A stretch of 64,000 bases of DNA from Bacteroidaceae bacterium (GTDB taxonomy: Bacteria; Bacteroidota; Bacteroidia; Bacteroidales; Bacteroidaceae), in contig JAFWBM010000027.1 of NCBI GenBank assembly GCA_017507105.1, forward strand, positions 1 to 64,000, in the 5' to 3' direction. The first letter of the stretch is position 1. Every line of letters begins with the position of its first letter. The translations under genes were made by a program, and so were the position numbers. The notes under the pieces were generated by a model. It was not told where the DNA came from. It was given only the letters and a program-made list of their open reading frames with translations, and made no database searches. Positions 1-7,760 of this stretch are shown one piece after another.

Positions 1-84
1 ACTATCGTGTGTAAGCAGTAAGGCGTAGCGGAGAAGTGAGGAGTGGGCGCGCATCACTTCTTTGGTAAATTCTTCATTATCCAT
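1..84 (-). CDS. ECF-type RNA polymerase sigma factor, N-terminus only (cut by window edge)
   Basis: Only the first 28 codons lie inside the window. The reading frame begins at an ATG preceded by an AGGAG ribosome-binding site at 87-91, unusually good for this genome. The peptide contains RAHSSLLRYALLLTHDS, which fits the start of sigma-70 region 2 in extracytoplasmic-function sigma factors, where a helix ending in a leucine/alanine-rich 'ALxLT' segment precedes the acidic region 2.2. Family assignment is inference from this short segment; the rest of the gene is needed to confirm it and to see whether an anti-sigma factor follows. Confidence 0.5.
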   Translation of the reverse strand, partial: MDNEEFTKEVMRAHSSLLRYALLLTHDS

Positions 85-306
85 TATCTCCTATTTATAG
101 GGCTGATAACAGATATAAAAGAACAAAGGTCTATACCAATGGCCTTGTTTAACAGTTGTTAACAGTAGCACCTATATAACAAACCATGCAAATCCCTCAA
201 TGGATACAAGAGAGGAGAGCCACATTAAAGATGTTAAATAAATTCCAAATAGAAAAAGTTATACAGCACTCTTACCGACCATTATAAAACCTATGAGAAA
301 AAGTTA

Positions 307-753
307 CTATTTTACAAGCAAAGAGTTAGCATCCGTAATATCCTTTACAATCTCATCGCGCACACACTCTGATGTTTCATAATAGTAACATAGGCAGTTG
401 GCACCTGCTGCTATGGAGTCCTTTATAACTGCACTATCCGGCTCAAGTGTAGAAATATCAGTAGTCTTGCCACAATACACAAACTTATGTTTACTGCTGC
501 CTAAAGGATGGTTATGTGTAAAAAGAAAAACTGCTGCATAACCCTTAGGAAAGTTATCCATGAATCTGTTATCCGAGACGTCCAGATGCATAACATTGAA
601 TTCATAAGGTTCACCACTCGCTCCAAGAATTCGGAGACATTCCTCTGTCTCCATGTCAATAGCTGTTTTCATTGCTGTATTATTTAAATCATTATACAAG
701 TCATCGAAGAAAAGAGACCCATTACATGTAGGGAATATATATATATGTAACAT
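307..753 (-). CDS. Hypothetical protein with a HNHP motif, possibly JAB/MPN-like
   Basis: A 148-residue protein when started at the ATG at 753, which has an AGAGGTG ribosome-binding site just upstream; a GTG start at 807 would add 18 residues but has no such site. I do not recognise the family with certainty. The hydrophobic strand plus HNHP segment (VFLFTHNHPLGSS, about residues 75-87) followed by an acidic stretch with ST..EPD resembles the metal-binding core of JAB/MPN peptidase-like domains such as RadC, but the usual S-x-x-D spacing is not clear. No signal peptide. It lies between a sigma-factor gene (same strand) and a divergent epimerase gene. Confidence 0.5.
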   Translation of the reverse strand: MLHIYIFPTCNGSLFFDDLYNDLNNTAMKTAIDMETEECLRILGASGEPYEFNVMHLDVSDNRFMDNFPKGYAAVFLFTHNHPLGSSKHKFVYCGKTTDISTLEPDSAVIKDSIAAGANCLCYYYETSECVRDEIVKDITDANSLLVK

Positions 754-838
754 ACACCTCTGCAGTCGGTTCTCTATAAATAGAGATAAAGTGTGACCAA
801 ATCTCACATATCAAAGGAGAAAAATGAAAAAAAATCTT

Positions 839-847
839 TAACTTCGC
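839..847 (+). promoter_or_regulatory. -7 promoter box (TAACTTCGC) of the epimerase gene
   Basis: The sequence fits the Bacteroidetes TAnnTTTG consensus with one change (TTCG). It lies 16 bases before the ATG at 863, so the predicted 5' leader is only about ten bases. Confidence 0.5.
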
Positions 848-862
848 ATCATAATTAACAAG

Positions 863-1873
863 ATGATGAAGATTTTAGTTACAGGAGCAAGCGGTTTTAT
901 TGGTAGTTTCATTGTCGAGAAAGGTCTTGATCTTGGATACGAGGTCTGGGCCGGCATACGCGCCAGCAGCAGCCGCGAATACCTGAAAGATCATAGAATA
1001 AATTTCATTGAACTCTCCTTTGGCGATAGAAAGACTTTGGAACTGCAACTCTCTGCATTTGCAAAGGAGCATGGCAAATGGGACTACATCATACATGCAG
1101 CAGGTGTAACCAAATGCATAAATAAAGAGGATTTTACAAAGATAAACTTCCAAGGCACAAAGAACTTTATAGATGTACTCCTGCAGCTACAGCTCTCTCC
1201 CCGTCAATTCATCTATCTAAGTTCACTCAGCGTATATGGTCCTGTACGCGAAGAACAACCATACACCCCCATAAAAGAGAGAGACATTCCCATGCCAAAC
1301 ACAGCATACGGAAATAGCAAATTATTGGCCGAACACTATATACAAGGATTGACAAACTTCCCCTATGTTATACTTCGACCCACCGGAGTGTATGGTCCAC
1401 GCGAAAAGGATTACTTTCAGATGGCTGTAAGCATAAAAAAACATATCGACTTCTCGGTAGGTTACAAGCCACAGATCATCACTTTCATCTATGTTAAAGA
1501 CCTTGTGAAAGCAATATATCTAGCCATCGACAAAGGCGTGACAAGACGTTGCTATTTTGTGAGCGAACCACGTGGCTACAACAGCCGCGCTTTCAGCAAC
1601 TACATACAAGAGGTGTTGGGCATAAAAGGAGTTCTTCACATAAAAGCCCCACTATGGGTGCTTAAGACTATATCTATGTGCGCCGAGCTTCTCTCAAGAA
1701 TAACAAAGAGAGCAAGTACTCTGAACAGTGACAAATACAATATAATGAAACAGAGAAACTGGCTATGCGACACTACAAGCCTTGAGAATGATTTGGGATT
1801 TACGGCCGACTACGATCTTAAAAGAGGTACAGCCGAGACAATTAAATGGTATAAAGAGAATAAATGGCTATAA
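863..1873 (+). CDS. NAD-dependent epimerase/dehydratase family protein
   Basis: Extended short-chain dehydrogenase of 336 residues. The N-terminal Rossmann motif GASGFIG is at residues 8-14, a catalytic serine region (SSLSVYG) at about 120-126, and the catalytic pair Y149-x3-K153 in YGNSK. The family acts on nucleotide sugars or steroid-like/hydroxy substrates; the substrate cannot be told from sequence. The gene overlaps the following PAP2 gene by ten bases, so the two are co-transcribed and may act on the same lipid or glycan pathway. Two adjacent ATGs are possible starts; either gives the same protein core. Confidence 0.85.
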   Translation: MMKILVTGASGFIGSFIVEKGLDLGYEVWAGIRASSSREYLKDHRINFIELSFGDRKTLELQLSAFAKEHGKWDYIIHAAGVTKCINKEDFTKINFQGTKNFIDVLLQLQLSPRQFIYLSSLSVYGPVREEQPYTPIKERDIPMPNTAYGNSKLLAEHYIQGLTNFPYVILRPTGVYGPREKDYFQMAVSIKKHIDFSVGYKPQIITFIYVKDLVKAIYLAIDKGVTRRCYFVSEPRGYNSRAFSNYIQEVLGIKGVLHIKAPLWVLKTISMCAELLSRITKRASTLNSDKYNIMKQRNWLCDTTSLENDLGFTADYDLKRGTAETIKWYKENKWL

Positions 1874-2832
1874 CATTATTTAAACCCGAAAAAGAGGAGC
1901 GCCGTTTTTTGGCAGTGGAGAAACTGAACCTACTCTATAACCTTCTCACAACAATTCTTGTAATAATATTTTACGAACGTCTGCAAGACCCACAAGCAAT
2001 GCTGATGGGACGTTTTGCCATTCTTGCCGGCACACTTGTCATTGTATACGTCTATACAAGATGGCCATCCGAGGCAATGCGCCTTGTACGCATTGTTGCT
2101 CAGATGTCGCTACTATCCTATTGGTATCCCGATACATTCGAGTTCAACAGAATATTCCCCAACCTCGACCACCTGTTCGCATCCCTGGAACAGAGCCTCT
2201 TTGCATGCCAGCCATCAATACTTTTCGAGAATATATGCAGCGGTTACTGGTGGCGCGAAGCATTCAACATGGGCTATTGGTCGTATTACCCAATGATAGT
2301 TACTGTAACACTATGGTATTTCTTTAAAAAGAAAAAAGAGATAGAGAGATGCACTTTTATAATTATTGCCTCATTCTATATATACTACCTGATATACATA
2401 TTCGTTCCGGTAGCAGGACCGCAGTTTTACTTCCCGGTAATAGGTGACGAACTTGTCGCAAGCGGAGCCTTCCCCGAAATAGGTAACTACTTTGACCTCC
2501 ATCCACAAATAACAATTCCTCAAGCCGACAAGGATGGGCTGTTTACCTCATTGGTAAACATGGCGCAAGCATCGGGAGAGCGTCCTACAGCAGCTTTCCC
2601 CAGTTCGCATATAGGAATCTCCACAATACTGATGATTCTTGCCATACGTGCAAAAAAAAGTCTTGCCGCTATACTTTTCCCGCTATACATATTATTGTGC
2701 TGCGCAACAGTCTACATAAAGGCTCACTACCTTGTTGATGCCTTTGCCGGGTTATTATCGGGCATCCTTCTATATATTATCACAGCTTTCATTTTCGACA
2801 GATGGCTGAAAGGAGAAGAGAAATACAGGTGA
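1864..2832 (+). CDS. PAP2-superfamily membrane phosphatase/phosphotransferase
   Basis: A 322-residue protein with about six hydrophobic segments. The PAP2 signature is visible: an early motif around residues 185-190, PSSH at 246-249 and a final KAHYLVDAF block with H288 and D292, the catalytic histidine/aspartate dyad. Such enzymes dephosphorylate lipid phosphates at the membrane or, in the Aur1/Ipt1 branch, transfer headgroups to sphingolipids; Bacteroidales make sphingolipids, so either role is possible. The start codon lies inside the upstream epimerase gene, a tight translational coupling that suggests a shared lipid-modification pathway. Confidence 0.8.
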   Translation: MAITLFKPEKEERRFLAVEKLNLLYNLLTTILVIIFYERLQDPQAMLMGRFAILAGTLVIVYVYTRWPSEAMRLVRIVAQMSLLSYWYPDTFEFNRIFPNLDHLFASLEQSLFACQPSILFENICSGYWWREAFNMGYWSYYPMIVTVTLWYFFKKKKEIERCTFIIIASFYIYYLIYIFVPVAGPQFYFPVIGDELVASGAFPEIGNYFDLHPQITIPQADKDGLFTSLVNMAQASGERPTAAFPSSHIGISTILMILAIRAKKSLAAILFPLYILLCCATVYIKAHYLVDAFAGLLSGILLYIITAFIFDRWLKGEEKYR

Positions 2833-2972
2833 TACTTATATGACGAAAATATGATTAAAATCGCATAAAAACGACAAAACATCTTTTCAACATTTGTTTT
2901 TTTCATTTTTTTCCTTTAGTTTTATAGCCGTGAGATATAAAACCAAGTTATTAACCTTCTAACAACAGCACT

Positions 2973-3155
2973 ATGACTGCATGGATTCTAATAGTCAGCA
3001 TACTCGTCATAGCCTTTATGTATAAGGTAATAAGAGGTATAATGAAAATCCGTCGAAAAGGAAGTAAGAGCTACTACATCCCGGAAATGAAATCGAGGAA
3101 CAAGAGAACTAAATTCTTCAGACGGTTCAAGTATCTTGAGGGGTTGGGTGATTGA
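2973..3155 (+). CDS. Small single-span membrane protein of unknown function
   Basis: A 60-residue protein with one N-terminal membrane helix (about residues 3-20) followed by a strongly basic tail rich in lysine and arginine (RRKGSKSYYIPEMKSRNKR), so an N-out/C-in topology is likely. I do not recognise the family. The gene stands alone 140 bases after the PAP2 gene and is followed by a terminator-like hairpin. Coding status is supported by the coherent hydrophobic-then-basic pattern and an ATG start after a non-coding gap, but remains moderate. Confidence 0.55.
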   Translation: MTAWILIVSILVIAFMYKVIRGIMKIRRKGSKSYYIPEMKSRNKRTKFFRRFKYLEGLGD

Positions 3156-3171
3156 ATCCGCCCCTTTTTGT
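3138..3171 (+). terminator. Likely intrinsic terminator after the small membrane protein
   Basis: AGGGG and CCCCT arms flank about 20 bases and are followed by a run of five T. The left arm overlaps the end of the coding region. Confidence 0.45.
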
Positions 3172-3173
3172 AT

Positions 3174-3272
3174 CTATAGAAGATGGATAACAAAGAACAG
3201 AGCCAATAATATAAGAAGCAGGACAAAAGCTCCTCGACGTCCATTTTTAGAAAAATAAAGAAATTTTTTCAT
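3174..3272 (-). CDS. Possible 32-residue membrane peptide
   Basis: A short open frame reading from an ATG at 3272 to a TAG. The product starts MKKFLYFSKNGRRG and then has a single hydrophobic helix of about 18 residues ending at the C-terminus. The charged, aromatic start followed by a helix resembles the N-terminus of Bacteroidetes membrane-anchored helix-hairpin-helix proteins, so it may be a relic of one, or a genuine small membrane protein. It fills an otherwise gene-free gap and lies opposite to its neighbours. No ribosome-binding site is seen. Confidence 0.35.
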   Translation of the reverse strand: MKKFLYFSKNGRRGAFVLLLILLALFFVIHLL

Positions 3273-3313
3273 TATATATTAATCAACATAGTGATACTCT
3301 GTATTCTTATCCC

Positions 3314-3322
3314 TACCTTTGC
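3314..3322 (+). promoter_or_regulatory. -7 promoter box (TACCTTTGC) of the VanZ-like gene
   Basis: Matches TAnnTTTGC exactly, 61 bases before the start codon at 3384. No clear -33 TTTG element is seen. Confidence 0.5.
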
Positions 3323-3383
3323 ATAGTAAAAGATACATACACAAGGCAAATATACATTGCTCACATAAAAAAAACAATCCTAT

Positions 3384-3806
3384 ATGACATTTTTAATCAA
3401 CAGGATAGGACGAGTCATACATAGATACCCGGTATCGCTGATTATAATAGCAGTAATAATCTATCTTTCGTTATTCAATGTTTCGGGACCTGAAATGCCG
3501 AAGATAAAGAACCTTGACAAGGTTGCACATTTCTGCATGTATGCCGGATTCTGCTCTGTACTATGGTTGGAGTACCTTAGGGGACACAGACTATTGAACA
3601 AGACAAAAATAATAGTTGGTGCAATTATTGCCCCTATACTCTTTAGTGGGACAATGGAAATTGCGCAAATGGCTCTTACCGAGAACAGAAGTGCTGATTG
3701 GTACGATCTCCTCTTCAATATACTTGGAGTATTTAGCGCAATCTTTATAGGATTATACATAATGAAACCTATAGTTAAAAAGCTAAAAGAGAAGAAAAAG
3801 CTATAA
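3384..3806 (+). CDS. VanZ-like family membrane protein
   Basis: A 140-residue protein with four hydrophobic segments. The layout matches VanZ-like proteins: helix 1 at about residues 17-32, then the polar block KIKNLDKVAHFCMYAGF containing the characteristic D-K-x-x-H near the second helix, and a later E-x-x-Q region (MEIAQMALTENRSADWYD). The family includes a teicoplanin-resistance accessory protein, but most members are of unknown function, so no resistance role should be assumed. It is a single-gene unit. Confidence 0.7.
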   Translation: MTFLINRIGRVIHRYPVSLIIIAVIIYLSLFNVSGPEMPKIKNLDKVAHFCMYAGFCSVLWLEYLRGHRLLNKTKIIVGAIIAPILFSGTMEIAQMALTENRSADWYDLLFNILGVFSAIFIGLYIMKPIVKKLKEKKKL

Positions 3807-3916
3807 TATCAAAGAAACAAATTGCGTGGCAACATGATATGTGCTACGCAAATACTATATATCATCCGACTGTACTATCAGCATGTATATTCAAGCCCTA
3901 TAACAGTTTCCCAATT

Positions 3917-4384
3917 CTACCACTCCTTATAAGGAAAACGTGTAAGGTGCGAGTTATAATAGCGCACTTGACCTGTTACCTCCTCACCAATAAAAGAGGG
4001 TTTAAGAAACTCCTCATTGTCACTTCCAAGTTCAATCTCGGCAACTACAAGCCCCTCGTTATCACCATAGAACTCATCAACCTCATATGTGTGATTACCA
4101 CACTTAACAAGATATCGGCACTTCTCTATTTTGGGACCACATAGCTGTAGTAACTCTGTGGCCTCTTCCAGTGTAATCTCTTTTTCCCACTCATAGCGAC
4201 TTATACCACCGTCATGTGAGGGACCTTTTACAGTAAGATAAGCCTTATCGTCGCTTATGCGAATTCTAACCGAGTTTCCATTCTCGCGACAAAGATAACC
4301 TTGTACCATCTTGTTGCAATGATACGCCATATCACGATAACTATTATCGGTTACAAGAAACTTACGTTCTATCTCTATTGCCAT
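3917..4384 (-). CDS. CYTH-domain protein (triphosphate tunnel metalloenzyme family)
   Basis: A 155-residue protein beginning with the family hallmark EIERKFLV at residues 3-10, followed by alternating strands carrying acidic and basic residues (for example VRIRIS and YLTVKGP). This is a complete single-domain CYTH/tunnel protein; characterised members hydrolyse inorganic triphosphate or thiamine triphosphate using divalent metals. The substrate here is not known. It lies four bases after prfB on the same strand and is almost certainly co-transcribed with it. Confidence 0.8.
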   Translation of the reverse strand: MAIEIERKFLVTDNSYRDMAYHCNKMVQGYLCRENGNSVRIRISDDKAYLTVKGPSHDGGISRYEWEKEITLEEATELLQLCGPKIEKCRYLVKCGNHTYEVDEFYGDNEGLVVAEIELGSDNEEFLKPSFIGEEVTGQVRYYNSHLTRFPYKEW

Positions 4385-4388
4385 AATG

Positions 4389-5501
4389 TTATTCCTGTGC
4401 TCCGAACTCCATAAGATAGGCCTTTATAAAACCATCTATCTTACCGTCCATCACTCCACCAACATCGGAAGTCTGGAATCCTGTACGATGATCCTTTACA
4501 CGACGGTCATCGAATACATAACTGCGTATCTGCGAACCCCACTCAATCTTCTTCTTTCCGGCTTCCACCTTCGACTGTTCCTCCATACGATGCTGCATCT
4601 CCTTGTTATAGAGTATAGAACGTAACTGACGCATGGCATTCTCCTTATTCTTGGGTTGGTCACGAGTCTCGGTATTTTCGATGAGAATCTCCTCTTCAGC
4701 ACCTGTATATGGGTCCTTATATTGATAACGCAGACGAACACCCGACTCCACCTTATTCACATTCTGACCACCTGCACCACCGCTTCGGAAGGTATCCCAT
4801 GACACACGGGCAGGCTCAATTACCACCTCTATGCTATCATCAACCAAAGGAGTCACAAATACCGAGCTGAAGGATGTCATACGCTTTCCCTGGGCATTGT
4901 ACGGACTTACACGTACAAGACGATGTACTCCATTCTCGCCCTTAAGATAGCCATAGGCATAGGGACCCTGCAATTCGAGTGTAACAGTCTTAATACCTGC
5001 GTCTTCGGCTTCCTGCAAGTTGGCAACAGCCACCTTGTAACCATTAGCTTCGGCCCAACGCATATACATACGCATGAGCATGCTTGCCCAATCCTGCGCC
5101 TCTGTACCTCCGGCTCCCGAATTTATCTTTAGCACACAATCCATCTCATCGGCCTCCTGACGCAACATATTCTTAAGTTCCAGCTCCTCAATAGCAGCAA
5201 TAGCACGTGCATAGGCATCGTCGACCTCGCTCTCTTCAACCATCTCTTCACGGAACAGTTCCATTGCAAGCTCAACCTCCTCGGTTCTGTTATTCACCTC
5301 TTTATACCCCTCAATCCAGCCTTGCAGAGCCTTTACTTTCTTCATTTGGGCCTCAGCAGCTTTAGCATCATCCCAAAAACCGGGAGCCTGCGTACGCAGC
5401 TGCTCCTCCTCTACCTGCATAATCTTTTCGTCAATAGAAAGATACTGCTTTAACGCAGCAGTTCTCTCTTTAATATCCTTCAGTTGGTCGGATGTTATCA
5501 T
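4389..5501 (-). CDS. prfB: Peptide chain release factor 2
   Basis: A 370-residue class I release factor. GGQ, which triggers peptidyl-tRNA hydrolysis, is at 244-246. The stop-codon recognition tripeptide reads SPY at 199-201 where Escherichia coli RF2 has SPF. The codons where the autoregulatory +1 frameshift usually sits (codons 21-25, Tyr-Leu-Ser-Ile-Asp) run straight through with no in-frame UGA, so this gene seems not to use the programmed frameshift. The promoter box lies in a repeat element at 5531-5625. CYTH follows four bases downstream. Confidence 0.95.
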   Translation of the reverse strand: MITSDQLKDIKERTAALKQYLSIDEKIMQVEEEQLRTQAPGFWDDAKAAEAQMKKVKALQGWIEGYKEVNNRTEEVELAMELFREEMVEESEVDDAYARAIAAIEELELKNMLRQEADEMDCVLKINSGAGGTEAQDWASMLMRMYMRWAEANGYKVAVANLQEAEDAGIKTVTLELQGPYAYGYLKGENGVHRLVRVSPYNAQGKRMTSFSSVFVTPLVDDSIEVVIEPARVSWDTFRSGGAGGQNVNKVESGVRLRYQYKDPYTGAEEEILIENTETRDQPKNKENAMRQLRSILYNKEMQHRMEEQSKVEAGKKKIEWGSQIRSYVFDDRRVKDHRTGFQTSDVGGVMDGKIDGFIKAYLMEFGAQE

Positions 5502-5530
5502 AATAAAATTCCTATCAATTATTTTGTTAC

Positions 5531-5625
5531 TGCAAAGATAGTTACAAACGAGCGAAAAATATAAAGCTTGCTTTGATATTTTTTACAGCGAGTGCAGTTT
5601 ATGTTAGAGGTTTACCTCAAAGATA
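5531..5625 (-). repeat. Promoter-bearing intergenic repeat, copy A
   Basis: A 95-base element matching 36341-36435 at 84 of 95 positions by hand alignment with no gaps. Both ends carry CAAAGATA in direct orientation; the left one, read on the minus strand as TATCTTTGC (5532-5540), is placed as the -7 box of prfB. A conserved CGCTCGTTTG block lies just upstream of that box, and the middle holds an imperfect inverted repeat around AAAGCTTGCTTT. Diverged inverted copies occur at 15622-15684 and 15706-15768. Confidence 0.75.
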
Positions 5626-5796
5626 CAACAAAGAAGCAAAAATGGGTGATAAACAATGAGAGACTGCACGAAACAGATGTAATTATCCACCGTTATCCAT
5701 TCATTAACGAAGATATAACAATGATTTACACAAAATCAAGCACAACCATTCTGGTATATTTATAAGCATTTTGTCGCGTATATAAAAAATGTTTAG

Positions 5797-5804
5797 TAAC
5801 TTCG
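5797..5804 (+). promoter_or_regulatory. -7 promoter box (TAACTTCG) of the ArgE-type gene
   Basis: Lies 22 bases before the start at 5826, with TTTG at 5770-5773 as a possible -33 element, a slightly long spacing. Confidence 0.45.
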
Positions 5805-5825
5805 TATCGGACAGGAACAACTCAC

Positions 5826-6902
5826 ATGCAAATACCACATAAATACATCCAACAGGCCATAGAACTATTGCATTTGCTTATAAGCACTCCATCATTCAGT
5901 CGCGAAGAGAGTGAAGCTGCCGATAAGTTGCATATGTTTATACATCGAGGGGCGCCATTCAAGGTAGACATACACCGGCATTTAAACAATATATGGTGTA
6001 TATCTCCCGACTTCGATCCACAACGTCCCACACTGCTGCTAGATGCACACATCGACACAGTGAAACCTGTAGCCGACTGGAAAAGCCAACCATTCACCCC
6101 CATAACAGATGGAGACAAGATTATAGGTCTCGGCAGTAATGACGACGGAGGCTCGCTTGTAACAATGCTGCAGCTCTTCTATATATTGTGCCAAGAGAGA
6201 CAGAGCTACAATATAATATTCCTTGCATCGGCCGAAGAGGAGGTATCTGGAAAAAATGGAATTGAGGCAGTCATTCCACTCTTACCACCTATTTCATGTG
6301 CTATAATAGGCGAGCCTACAGGCCTGCAACCAGCCATTGCCGAAAAGGGACTGATGGTTCTCGACTGCACTGTTCACGGTATAGCAGGACATGCAGCACG
6401 TAACAACGGCAAAAATGCCATATATGAAGCCATGAACGACATTGAGTGGCTACGCAATCACCGTTTCGAGAAGATTTCTCCAATATTGGGAAGTGTAAAC
6501 ATCAACGTCACACAAATAAATGCCGGTACACAACACAATGTAATACCGGACATATGCACCTTTGTTACTGACGTAAGAAGTAATGAGTGCTATAGCAATG
6601 CCGAACTGCTGGATATAATAAGCCAAGGAGTCAAAGGAGAGGTAGTGCCACGTTCCCTACGTCTCAATTCCTCGTCTATAAGCACAGAGCACCCACTTGT
6701 CAAGAGAGCACTTGAACTAAATCTTAAGCCATTCGGTTCTCCTACACTATCCAACCAGGCACTGCTTGCTTTCCCCACACTGAAGATGGGCCCCGGCGAC
6801 TCTACACGCTCACATACAGCAAATGAATATATTTGTATAAGCGAAATTACAGAAGGCATTTCGACCTTTGTCGCTATGCTTAACGGACTTAAACTAAATT
6901 AA
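5826..6902 (+). CDS. argE: M20-family metallopeptidase, ArgE-type acyl-ornithine deacylase
   Basis: A 358-residue M20 zinc enzyme. Metal and catalytic residues are visible: H75-x-D77 in LDAHIDTVK, D106/D107 in GSNDDGG, the E-E pair in SAEEEVSG near 137, and a later C-terminal histidine in STRSHTA. This matches the acetylornithine deacetylase branch. Bacteroidetes make arginine through succinylated ornithine intermediates, so the true substrate may be N-succinyl-ornithine; that is knowledge of the group, not visible here. No other arg genes lie in the window. The next gene starts five bases later. Confidence 0.8.
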   Translation: MQIPHKYIQQAIELLHLLISTPSFSREESEAADKLHMFIHRGAPFKVDIHRHLNNIWCISPDFDPQRPTLLLDAHIDTVKPVADWKSQPFTPITDGDKIIGLGSNDDGGSLVTMLQLFYILCQERQSYNIIFLASAEEEVSGKNGIEAVIPLLPPISCAIIGEPTGLQPAIAEKGLMVLDCTVHGIAGHAARNNGKNAIYEAMNDIEWLRNHRFEKISPILGSVNINVTQINAGTQHNVIPDICTFVTDVRSNECYSNAELLDIISQGVKGEVVPRSLRLNSSSISTEHPLVKRALELNLKPFGSPTLSNQALLAFPTLKMGPGDSTRSHTANEYICISEITEGISTFVAMLNGLKLN

Positions 6903-6907
6903 ATACT

Positions 6908-7678
6908 ATGAGAAAAAAAATTATCACAACAACTCTATTATGCATAGGCATAATATTAACAGGATGTAACACAAACTCCAATAGCAGTGTAAAGAAATAT
7001 ACTGTAAATGGTGTAGAGTTTAACATGATTTCAGTTGAAGGAGGTACATTTACGATGGGTTCGACAGAATCTACTAAAGATGCCGAGGCAGATGAGTATC
7101 CGGCACACAGCGTCACCATCAGTGATTTTCAAATTGGAGAGACAGAGGTAACACAAGAGTTGTGGGCAGCTGTAATGGGTAAAAACCCCTCCGGATATAA
7201 CAACGATCCTCAGTTACCGGTAGAATCCATGAACTGGTTTGAAGCACAATCTTTCATAGAGAAACTGAATCAACTGACAGGAGAACAGTTCCGTATGCCA
7301 ACAGAAGCAGAGTGGGAATATGCAGCACGCGGAGGAAATAAATCTAAAGGATATCTATACAGCGGTAGCGACACACTATCCAATGTCGGGTGGTATAAGG
7401 ATAACGCAGGAGAATGTCCAAAGCCGGTAAAGACAAAACAACCAAACGAACTTGGTTTGTACGATATGAGCGGTAATTTATGGGAATGGTGTAGTGACTG
7501 GTATGGCAAGTATACTCCGGAGGAATCTATTGATCCTCAGGGCCCGACCGAAGGACATAGTCGTGTCTTAAGAGGAGGAAGTTGGCTGATAGACGCTCCC
7601 TTATGCCGTCCTGAAGACCGCAGTTTTGGAGCACCTAAAGGAGGTGGTTGCATCGTTGGAATGAGATTGGCCATCTAA
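6908..7678 (+). CDS. SUMF1/formylglycine-generating-enzyme-like lipoprotein, probably not a sulfatase activator
   Basis: A 256-residue lipoprotein with a type II signal (LTGC, cysteine near residue 20). The SUMF1 fold is clear: GGTFTMGS, EVTQELWAAVMG, NWFEAQSF, MPTEAEWEYAARGG, GLYDMSGNLWEWCSDWY and VLRGGSW. True formylglycine-generating enzymes need two cysteines near the C-terminus; only one (in PLCRPEDRS) is at the expected place, so conversion of sulfatases is doubtful. It may be a binding or non-sulfatase member. It is co-transcribed with the upstream deacylase gene (five-base gap) and ends at a strong terminator. Confidence 0.8.
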   Translation: MRKKIITTTLLCIGIILTGCNTNSNSSVKKYTVNGVEFNMISVEGGTFTMGSTESTKDAEADEYPAHSVTISDFQIGETEVTQELWAAVMGKNPSGYNNDPQLPVESMNWFEAQSFIEKLNQLTGEQFRMPTEAEWEYAARGGNKSKGYLYSGSDTLSNVGWYKDNAGECPKPVKTKQPNELGLYDMSGNLWEWCSDWYGKYTPEESIDPQGPTEGHSRVLRGGSWLIDAPLCRPEDRSFGAPKGGGCIVGMRLAI

Positions 7679-7680
7679 TA

Positions 7681-7710
7681 AAAAAAGACCTCTCACGAGG
7701 TCTTTTTTTT
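7681..7710 (+). terminator. Intrinsic terminator
   Basis: GACCTC/GAGGTC stem with TCAC loop flanked by A- and T-runs, directly after the SUMF1-like gene; works in both directions and also faces the M23 gene. Confidence 0.85.
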
Positions 7711-7760
7711 TGTGTATTAAAGAATGTAATCAAAAGTCGATTCCCATAGATACTCTTAAT

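Noticed and set aside
5688-5712. TTATCCACC and TTATCCATT, near matches to DnaA boxes upstream of the ArgE-type gene
   Set aside because: Only two imperfect boxes and no AT-rich unwinding element or replication genes; not enough for an origin.
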